Positions 56,362 through 64,000 of a DNA stretch of 64,000 nucleotides are shown piece by piece. The DNA lies in the NCBI RefSeq assembly GCF_013368755.1, contig NC_049563.1, forward strand, positions 1,054,001 through 1,118,000. Reading direction: 5' to 3'. The translations under genes were made by a program, and so were the position numbers. This DNA comes from Talaromyces rugulosus. Lineage: Eukaryota; Ascomycota; Eurotiomycetes; Eurotiales; Trichocomaceae. The stretch's first letter is position 1, and each line of letters begins with the position of its first letter. Below the pieces are notes generated by a model, which searched no databases, was not told the origin of the DNA, and saw only the letters and a program-made list of their open reading frames with translations.

Positions 56362-56976
56362 ATGGCTGAAAACGCGTCTGCCTTGCGACTCAAATTTCTG
56401 CAGCATTCTGCCAATTTATTGAGTTCAAGCGGCGTTTCTACGGCCGCCCATCTGATGACACTACACAATCGCCTGATACATGCAGACTCCAAGCCATTGA
56501 AGCCACGGCAGCATGAATCGTGGTGCGGTGCGTGTGGCAGTTTCCGAGACAGTGCTCATACAAAGGTCTCAAAAACCAAGCGAAAAATTACTTCAAAGAA
56601 ACCTGAGCCCGAGTCAAGAGATGTCTTAGAGGAGGTGGTTGTCTACCAGTGTCTTCGTTGCCACAAGCAAACTGTCCGACGACTACAGTCCTACGCCCGC
56701 CAACAACGCGAACCAAGCAGTATCTCTGTAGATACACAGCCAAAGGCAGCTCCTACGAACCAACATCTATCTACACTATCTACCACTCCAGGCCCTGCAC
56801 CTAGTGTGGCGAGCATGTCCTCTGCTTCTGCGACAGCTTTGGACAATGCGAGCAGCAAGAAGCGAGCCAAGGCGCGGAAACAAGGAGGCCTCCAAGCCCT
56901 CATGGCCTCGAAACAGCGCTCGCAAGCATCCAATGGGGGATCCTCTCTCGATCTACTGGACTTTCTACAGCAATAA
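56362..56976 (+). CDS. RNase P/MRP protein subunit (Rpr2/Rpp21/Snm1 family)
   Basis: Single exon, 204 aa, starting MAENASALRLKFLQHSANLL. The family's helical N-terminus (residues 5-40) is followed by a zinc ribbon with Cys pairs CGAC (55-58) and CLRC (97-100), the order and spacing of the Rpr2/Rpp21/Snm1 group, and a basic stretch (SKTKRKITSKK) between them. The C-terminus is Ser-rich and basic (SKKRAKARKQ). It acts in tRNA 5'-leader processing (RNase P) or rRNA processing (RNase MRP); I cannot separate Rpr2 from Snm1 by eye. Confidence 0.85.
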   Translation: MAENASALRLKFLQHSANLLSSSGVSTAAHLMTLHNRLIHADSKPLKPRQHESWCGACGSFRDSAHTKVSKTKRKITSKKPEPESRDVLEEVVVYQCLRCHKQTVRRLQSYARQQREPSSISVDTQPKAAPTNQHLSTLSTTPGPAPSVASMSSASATALDNASSKKRAKARKQGGLQALMASKQRSQASNGGSSLDLLDFLQQ

Positions 56977-57251
56977 TAAAAACCCATCTTTTGATGCCAA
57001 GACTTCACTGCAAAACTCGGAGAATCGGGGACGCCTTGCCTAATTAGGTAAGCGCGGGGTTGCCTCTCTGAGTCTCCCCGCTAAGGTTTGCGCCGGCGAA
57101 CCAGAGCGAATGTTCGATGGATACTTATTTTTTTTTTTGTCATAATTCCTTGACAGATAAAGACGACCTCTGCGCTGTTGGTTCTTCTTCATCTGAAAGA
57201 GCATCTTCCACATCAAGCCTTTGACAAACTTATTTGTCTGTCTTTGACACA

Positions 57252-58738
57252 ATGTCTCAAGGGGAGAACACCACGGAGCAGATGGATCACATGTTGGACA
57301 CCATGACCCAAAAGAACCAACAAAGCGAGGAAAGCGAATCACAATTCCAGAAACTAGGCGACGTGGTGGACAATCAAGATGATAATGGTGTCGTCCAAGT
57401 TGAAAGTCTTTGCATGAACTGTCATGACAACGTAAGCTGCTCTGCTGATCTTTTTACTGCAAATGTAACTAACTTGGACAGGGCACAACTCGGCTCTTAC
57501 TCCTTCGCGTACCCTTTTTCAGAGACATCATCCTCGAAAGTTTCGATTGCCCGCATTGTAATTTTCGCGACAATTCTGTGAAGTCCGCCTCTCAGATTCA
57601 GACGTACGGATCGAAATACACTTTGGTGGTGGAAAATGAGGAAGATCTCCAACGCCAGGTGGTCAAAAGCGACGTTGCTATTTTCAAACTGGAGACACTG
57701 GAAATTGAAATGCCCAAGGGGGAGAGTCAGCTTACCAATGTGGAAGGAGTACTTCTAAAAATCCATTCAACACTGGAAAGTGAACAGTCCTTGAGGAAAG
57801 AGCAAGCACCGGAGCTTTACAATGCTTTAGAGCCAATTATTCAAAAGATCGGTCAGATGCTGAAGAGAGAGGCGTTCCCTTTTACCATTTCGCTCGACGA
57901 TCTCACAGGCAACTCCTTTATTGCGCCTACAACACACGATAGCGGAAACAAATACACACGCCGTGACTATGCACGAACACACGAGCAGAATGAAGAACTG
58001 GGTATCTCATCAGACCCAGATGCTCAGAAAACGGAAGAAAGCAACATGATTCAAAGCGCCGGAAACCCCGAGGATCTTGATATTATCGATGGACAGGTTT
58101 ACACTCTCCCAGCAGAATGCCCAGGCTGTGCAAAGGCGTGTGTGGTCAATATGCAAAAAGTCAGCATTCCTCACTTCAAAGAAGTTTTCATCTGGAGTAC
58201 CGTCTGCGATCACTGTGGCTACCGGACGAACGAAGTGAAGACTGGTGGAGAGGTTCCGGAGAAAGGAAAACGCATCACACTCAAAGTCGACACCATCGAG
58301 GACCTGTCCCGGGACATTCTCAAGTCAGATACCTGTGCTCTGTACAGCCCGGAATTGGAGATGTGGTCCCAGCCAGGAAGTCTGGGTGGGCGGTTCACAA
58401 CCGTCGAGGGGCTGTTGACCGAAATCCGCGACCAGCTACACGGACAAATCTTCGATGTAGGTGATTCTGGTGCCGGCGATTCGCTGTCCTCTGAGGACAA
58501 GGGAAAATGGACTCGTTTCTTTGGCCGATTGGACGCCGCCATCAACGGAGAGCTCAAGTTTGTTGTCACGCTCGAGGACCCTCTTGCCAACAGCTATGTG
58601 CAGAACTTGCATCTCCCAGACCCCGACCCTCAACTTCAAGTGGAAGATTACACGCGCACTGATGAAGAGGATGATGATCTTGGCTTTAAAGATATGAAGA
58701 CCGAAGGCTACGAGAACGATGTCGAGAAAAAGGAGTAA
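57252..58738 (+). CDS. zpr1: Zinc-finger protein Zpr1
   Basis: Conserved chaperone for translation elongation factor eEF1A. Two exons, 57252-57431 and 57482-58738, give about 478 aa. The intron joins CMNCHDN to GTTRLLLLRVPF, rebuilding the first ZPR1 zinc finger (CMNC and CPHC). The second half repeats the module: CPGC near 273 and CDHC near 302, VFIWSTVCDHCGYRTNEVK. The intervening domains carry DDLTGNSFI and the paralogous EDPLANSYV, both diagnostic. The C-terminus has the expected YTRTDEEDDDLG motif. Acts in nucleus and cytoplasm. Nothing is missing. Confidence 0.94.
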
Positions 58739-59153
58739 TGTTGAATTCTTTTGATGAGGCGCAACGGAGTATTTACTGGGTGGGTGACCTTGAACAAGTT
58801 ACGATTGATTCTATGGGTCAGTACATATATTTGTTAATTAGACCCGGAATGTATGTAGACTTTAGCGAAAAGCATTGTTATTTTGAAATACCAACGGCAT
58901 TGTTCTCGATATTTGACGGACATAGATGTAGACATTTCATGTCAAATTCAGTGCTTCTAGAGCGTCATTCGTAGCGGCCGGGGTAGGGTGTTCAGCACGG
59001 CGCTGACCTACTTTGATATCTCTTGTTCTCAAGTTTGTCGAGACTTGTCGTCCGGTTCCAGTTCAAGAGATCTTCGATATCATCCGTCCACGGGTGTTTC
59101 AGTGTGTAATCCTTTCCGATGGAATTATCTCAATTCCATCCTTGACACATGAT
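58739..59153. other. Convergent 3' spacer
   Basis: Between zpr1 and cyp10. A short plus-strand frame starting right after the zpr1 stop is not convincing. Confidence 0.45.
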
Positions 59154-59911
59154 TCATTTTGCAAAAGGATTGGCATGAATCGTCACCGAAACCAACTTCA
59201 AAGCCTCCCACTCCCCCTCGATCTCTTCGCCTTCCTTGGGCTGTATCACGCGGCCCTTTTTGTCCACTTTTGCCTTTGAGTTTTCCAGCCTACCCAAAAC
59301 ATCCCCGTTCTCATCCTGGGCCGTAAGATTCAGCACCCTACCAAACAGGGTGCTTTCGCCGTCGAGATGCGGCGCTGGTACGAAGGTGATAAAGAACTGA
59401 CTGCCGTTGACCGTAGGGCCCGCGGCATTTTGCATGCCAGGCGCCGTGCGGTCCTTGACGGGTCTCGAGGCCATCGAAAGCATACCACGAGAAGTATGGC
59501 GCAGGGCTGGGGTACGTATCTCTTGGTTGAGGGCGGAAGGGTGGTATATCGATGTACCACCTTTGGGGATGTCGTCGAATGGGAGGATGGGAGGATGGCC
59601 GTCGGCCGCAGTGGCTGCGCGGCTGAGCGAGATGTCGCCGCCTTGGATCATGAAGCCCGGCATGAACCGGTGAAAGGGGGTGTCATTGTATGCGCCGCAT
59701 GCGCAGAGGGCGAGGAAGTTCTGTTCGGCCGTGTTAGTGATCTATACTTTTTTTTCTTTCTTGCAAATGGTTTACCTCTGCGGTTTCAGGGACGGTTTCG
59801 CAAAAGATTTCAACCTTTAAATCGCCGTGCGTGGTGTGTAGCTGTATCGACTGTCAGTCGCAAAAGGAAATACTTCATTTCCAGAAGAAGAAAACTCACA
59901 GTGACCGACAT
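59154..59911 (-). CDS. cyp10: Cyclophilin, PPIL3/Cyp10 type peptidyl-prolyl isomerase
   Basis: Three exons, 59911-59900 (12 nt), 59841-59776 and 59720-59154, give 214 aa. The opening MSVTLHTTHGDLKVEIFCET and NFLALCACGAYNDTPFHR are diagnostic of the PPIL3 class. Active-site residues are visible: FHRFMPGFMIQGGD (catalytic Arg equivalent), NGSQFFITF and HLDGESTLFGRV. Like other fungal Cyp10, it has an insertion (FDDIPKGGTSIYHPSALNQ) where human PPIL3 has a short loop, and a Lys-rich extension before the final VTIHANPFAK. Likely a spliceosome-associated folding enzyme by analogy with PPIL3. Confidence 0.93.
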
Positions 59912-60482
59912 TTTCGTAAAGATTCGAGTTGGAAAGAGAGTTGTTGCGGTCGGTGAGGAATTGTGCGGGCAGAATAATCATCAAAGCCAAAGGCGGTGTC
60001 TCCGCATGCAGCAACCCCACGCACTATACAACACCACAACAATAACACAACAACCATCACAACACAACAGAACAATAATACAACAATCGATTGCCCAAGC
60101 GATGTTCCACTACGCCTGAGATCCGTTGCAGTGACTTACTTCTTAATACCGGTCTAGGATCTGATGCAAAAACAAAACAGGCTGCAAATACTACGATCCT
60201 TGAACCCCCCTGGAGTTCAGACAAACATATTATCGACCATCAAATCCAACTAATCCCAGTGCAATCTAGGGTCAATTTGTCCACTCCGATACGTAGTACC
60301 TCATCATGGGCGGGGCAGGTTGTTGCCTGGCAAGCCGAGTCCGCAAGAATAAGGCTACATACTTAAATCGCCTAATTCCACCTGCCTGATGCCAGTTCCC
60401 GGGCAGTAATTTTCCACTCTCAAATCCAAGCATCTGCTACAACACCTTTATACACATTCAATCATTTAAGACCCATTAAACC
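59912..60482. other. Intergenic
   Basis: Promoter side of cyp10. It has an (ACA/AAC)-rich tract (60025-60090, CAACAACCATCACAACACAAC), typical of a fungal leader or promoter. No gene. Confidence 0.4.
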
Positions 60483-60677
60483 ATGGCCGACTCCGAAGAT
60501 CACTCGTCGGGGGCTTATAGCGGTATTGTTGAGGACGCCACTGTCGCTATAGTTGGCTCAGGAGGGGCCATTGTCAAGTCATCTGGAGACGCTGCCCGAG
60601 CAAAGAGAGCAGCGAATAGGAAAGCAAGGGAGGAGAGAGAAGCGAAGGAGAAGGACACAGAGGGGGGAAACAAATAA
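60483..60677 (+). CDS. Possible small protein, 64 aa
   Basis: Starts in an ideal AACCATGGCC context: acidic N-terminus (MADSEDHSSG), a hydrophobic middle (DATVAIVGSGGAIV) and a charged helix (AKRAANRKAREEREAKEK). A CT-rich/CATTTAAGACC leader precedes it. No family is recognised. The codon pattern is consistent with coding, but length is too small for certainty, and its 3' end lies 48 bp from the stop of the convergent kinase-like gene. Confidence 0.35.
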   Translation: MADSEDHSSGAYSGIVEDATVAIVGSGGAIVKSSGDAARAKRAANRKAREEREAKEKDTEGGNK

Positions 60678-60725
60678 TCTGATCGAGGCCAAACTTTCAT
60701 ATCTATCTCAATACGGCGATCAATC

Positions 60726-62367
60726 CTATGGTACGTTCGGCCTGTCATGGCAACTTCCTGCTGACACGAAACAAGCCTTAAGCTCCTCGTCATATTTTGA
60801 TCTGTCAGCAAGTTTCTTTTCAACTACCTCCCCTGCATTCTTATCCCAGAAATTCGATATGACTTTCTCAGCAGCGGTGGATAGCGGACAAAGATGGGTT
60901 TCTAAAAGGTAGTACATAGCATTTACCGACGATATGCAATGCCAAAACCACATCCCCTTCGTCTCCCACATCTTGTTCATATTCCTAGACACTGAAATTT
61001 TGTGCGTGGCAATTATGGTCTGCTCCTCCTCTTCCAATATGCGGATAAACTCTTGCCTGACCTCGTCATACTCATTATAATGTGATCCTTGAATCTCATC
61101 GATTGCACACCCCGTAAGCCAGTAAGGCACATTAAGCATCTCCACGGGCAGTGCACAAATCCACTCCAAGTCAATCAAACATGTGATGTTCCAGTCTCTG
61201 TCAACAAAGATGTTGCCTTGGCTGAAGTCAGTAAGCTGGAGGAGGAACGGGCCACAGCGGTAACCCCGTTGGATATATCGAGGGGCTATGACCCTAAGTA
61301 AAGCTTTTACAGTCATCTGGCCCCGACAATCGTTCTCGTTATTAATCGCATTTGGCTGATTAAGGAATCGGTTGTCGTGGAAGGTAATCATGTCTGAAAC
61401 GAAGGAATCGGTGCAGTTATATGTATCATTCTTCTGCATGACTCTCTTCGCCCCATCGTTCTCTAGGATCGCAATAGAGCAAGATAGTGCTCGATTTGAT
61501 AGTGTTATAGTACCATCGTAATTGAACTGAAAGGAGCCGATTTTCGGTTGAGGGATACGGGCCAGCGATAGTACTATCTTGGCCATACCACGAAAGAGCC
61601 TCCGCCGTTGAGCAGGATTACTTCTTTGCTTTTCCCAGGTATTCTGCAACATTTCTCCAGTCTCAGGGCCTATATATTCCAAAAGCGTGTAGGCATAGTG
61701 TGTTTTGTCGGTTGCAGGATGATATGTATACTGTGACAGGAGCGGGAGTTGTAGGAAATTGCGAATAAAGCGCCAGAATACACGCCTAACACGAATATGA
61801 AACGGCCGGCATTTCGCATGGGTAAACTGCATATTACAAAAGTCAGCTTCATACAAATTTATCTAAACAGAGAAAACCTACAGAACGTCCGTCTGTGAAG
61901 CCAAATCCAAATAGGTGCGGGATCCTAATAGCTGGGCAATTCTCCTGCATCCATACATACGCCCCTACCTCGCAGCTAAGCTTCTCGTCCACGATGCCCT
62001 TCACCTTGTGTGGCATAGGGCAACGAAACACAAGTTTCCTGGACACACCAGAAGACACCACCTGGACCAAGACGCACAAATTGAAGCCACCTCGAATCCA
62101 TTGGTCCGTAGGTAGAACAGAACAAGTGTCTTGGCTCCGTAGCCTGAGGTGGTGCTTGACCAGAGCTGCGATCGAATTTCTTTGCGCCCAGAGGTCATCG
62201 TATAGCTTATGGATTGCGGGAAGATAGCTCAGTCTGTTGATAACATTGTATTCCTCCTCATGAGCAGAGTCATACGATATGGGGGATCGCCCGTCGATTT
62301 CGAGCCTTTCAGGCATAGCAATGGGTCCGACGAGCCGATGTAAGGAGGTATAGTTCGCGATGCTCAA
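60726..62367 (-). CDS. Aminoglycoside-phosphotransferase-like (APH) kinase
   Basis: Two exons, 62367-61882 and 61826-60726, give about 528 aa; the 55-nt intron joins FGFTDGRS to FTHAKCRPFH. It belongs to the large fungal APH/choline-kinase-like family (PF01636). The P-loop-like N-lobe spans about 95-130 with LVFRCPMPHKV. The catalytic loop reads QLTDFSQGNIFVDRDW: the catalytic Asp and metal Asn are kept, while the His usually found after Asp (DxH) is Ser. The metal-binding DFG-equivalent is CLIDLEWICA. The helix-rich C-terminal part follows (YNEYDEVRQEFIRILEEEE). Substrate unknown; fungal copies are rarely linked to antibiotics. Confidence 0.82.
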
Positions 62368-63027
62368 GGTTATTCGTCGATTTCATCCTCGGAGTTTCTG
62401 CCATGGCCAGAATGCGTCACCGTTCAGACAGCAATCTTACTATTAAATGCCATGACTAGGGCTGCATCCGAGCACCGTGGTAATTAACTGTAATAAGAAC
62501 ACGATCGTCGTTTCCTGCAGCCTCGGTTGGTCAGCTAATTAACACCCAGCTTGTTCGTGTTAGTGTTGTTGGCTGTCAGCCTGTAGACGTCGGCGGCTAC
62601 GAATTGGCTAGTTAGTTGACGACTCCACAACCCTCTCTCCCCAACACGCACGCCCAGACTCCTGGTCCCAGGCGCAAACAAGCAACCCATGAGAGCCGCT
62701 GTGGAATCATCAACTGTTTCAATCGCCAGTCCCCGTTCACGAGCAATGTGACTAGAGAGATCGCCAATCCTCGCCGACGTCGCCCTCGCTAGCTCCCAGG
62801 TCTTCTCTTCTTCCCCTCCATCGCGCGTGCAAACAAACCAGCCTGCGTCATCCAAGCCTCGTCACACTTGCTCACGGCGTCGTCCCTGAAGAGGACTAGG
62901 ACTGATGCGACAAATCCTCTCAGCGCCATCTCCCTGATCGTCACTCCGCTCGCTCTCCCCGTCAACTGACCCTTCGTTTCCCTCTCGTGACGCTCGCTCA
63001 TGGTGGCCGGGCCAGCGTCTCTTGAAG
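62368..63027. promoter_or_regulatory. Divergent promoter region
   Basis: 660 bp between the divergent starts of the APH-like gene and the arrestin gene. Minus-strand frames at 62535-63077 overlap each other and look like chance in CG/CT-rich leader. No discrete site is certain. Confidence 0.4.
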
Positions 63028-64000
63028 ATGGCCGCCTTTGTGCGAGTGTCTGGTCCGCCGAATGGTAACTTTCTCATCGGCTACCCGGGCATATCAGCGA
63101 CGCTGGTGAGTTGATTATCTTTACATCTCTCCACTCTGTGCTAACCCCCGCTCCTTACAGCCGCGTATCGAAGGCAAAGTCGAGATCCGTCCCAGCGTGG
63201 GCATCACTGCCCCTGTCAACGTTTCGCTCGTTACCGTCTGTCTCCAGCGCCGAGAAAGCATACACCCGTCTGCCGACTCGGTCACGAAGAAACGCCTTGC
63301 CGCGCCCCGGAAAGAAATCACCGAGTTGGTCGGCAAGGAAATGCTGTTGTTTCGATGCGCCGCCGGCCGAGACTATGAAGAAGTCATATCCATGGACCTG
63401 CCGTTTATGCTATTCATCCCGTATGGAAGGGGTGCTCAGGAGTCATCTCGAAAAGTGCCCGCTGCCAGCATTCAATTACCTAGTCGAACGGCCGAAACAT
63501 ACTACGAAATAGTCGTCACAGTCCAACAAGGCCCGTCCGAGCAAAGGAAATACACCTTTCCCGTTCCCATATGTCGATACGATACCCTGTCCACGTTTGG
63601 AATGTACAACCGACCAGAAACGTCGGAGAAGGTCACGGATCATCTGGTCACTCTCGGCATATCGCTACCACGGTGGTCCTACGGGCCACTTGACCCTGTG
63701 AGCGTATATGTCAGACTGTCTCCGAATCTAGACTGGATTAGCAAAGCGAAAAAAGTCACCATCAACAAACTTACCATCGGCATTGATGAGGAGATTGTAT
63801 ACAACCATGAAGGCGACGAGTCCAGCCGCAAGGTAAAGACTCTCGTGAAGCGCACGGAGGCTGTGGGCATCAAACTTCCCGAGCAAGGGTATTCCACGAA
63901 TTTAGGTCTTGTGTTTCCAACAAAGGATTTACGAGACTCGGACGGTATTCTACCAAGAGGAAAAATGGCATTTCCTTCTTACGCAGTGACCGGGTTTACG
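63028..64000 (+). CDS. Arrestin-domain protein (3' end outside window)
   Basis: Two exons so far, 63028-63105 and 63161 onward, in phase 0, about 306 residues visible. Exon 1 reads MAAFVRVSGPPNGNFLIGYP and joins PRIEGKVEIRPS. The region has the beta-sandwich pattern of the arrestin N-terminal domain (VNVSLVTVCLQRRESI, LPFMLFIPYGR, LPSRTAETYYEIVVTV) and begins the C-terminal domain (LGISLPRWSYGPLDPVSVYV). This protein is strongly conserved in filamentous ascomycetes; yeast arrestin-related trafficking adaptors (for example Ldb19/Art1) are the likely relatives, recruiting Rsp5-type ligases to permeases. The C-terminus with any PPxY motif is not in view. Confidence 0.82.

Noticed and set aside
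62535..63077. Overlapping minus-strand frames before the arrestin gene
   Set aside because: They overlap in different frames within the CT/CG-rich leader of the arrestin gene and show no domain features.

Overview
The window is nuclear DNA of a filamentous ascomycete, most likely a eurotiomycete of the Aspergillus/Penicillium type. The evidence is split genes with 43-97 nt GT-AG introns, CTRAY-like branch points, and Pezizomycotina-type families: a septation-network leucine-rich scaffold, a fungal rhodopsin-domain membrane protein, arrestin-like proteins and a CBM18 chitin deacetylase. Intron boundaries were placed by hand from reading-frame continuity and family conservation, without transcript data.

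Positions 1-10.8 kb look like a metabolic island. It holds a monocarboxylate-type MFS transporter (cut by the window edge), a DUF1365 protein, a rhodopsin-domain membrane protein, a complete five-exon cytochrome P450 and a COG2907-type FAD oxidoreductase. DUF1365 and COG2907 proteins are habitual neighbours of cyclopropane-fatty-acid synthase in bacteria, so this may be a lipid-modifying cluster. The P450 and oxidoreductase diverge from a shared promoter that carries a CTCGG-N6-CCGAG palindrome.

Positions 10.8-22.4 kb mix decay and one core gene. They contain an MFS drug-transporter pseudogene split by a 433 bp TA-flanked MITE, the large inositol hexakisphosphate kinase gene kcs1, an F-box/ankyrin pseudogene and an esterase pseudogene.

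Positions 22.4-39.5 kb are mostly conserved genes: the SIN scaffold snaD/cdc11, a three-module PAN/apple-like membrane protein, a conserved fungal protein of unknown function, the HOPS/CORVET subunit vps11 (nine exons) and a coiled-coil protein with a repeat-coding small ORF just upstream.

Positions 39.5-49.6 kb hold an internally deleted amino-acid-permease relic, an arrestin-like protein with a nine-residue tandem-repeat tail, an AT-hook protein, a secreted chitin deacetylase and an apparently gene-free stretch of about 2.6 kb.

Positions 49.6-64 kb are dense housekeeping: rtp1, dbr1 (lariat debranching, with an 87-nt coding repeat), an RNase P/MRP subunit, zpr1, cyp10 (PPIL3-type cyclophilin), a possible 64-residue protein, an APH-like kinase and the start of an arrestin-domain gene that leaves the window. 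RNA-related proteins (rtp1, dbr1, RNase P/MRP subunit, zpr1) cluster here, which may be chance. I saw no tRNA, rRNA or CRISPR array.
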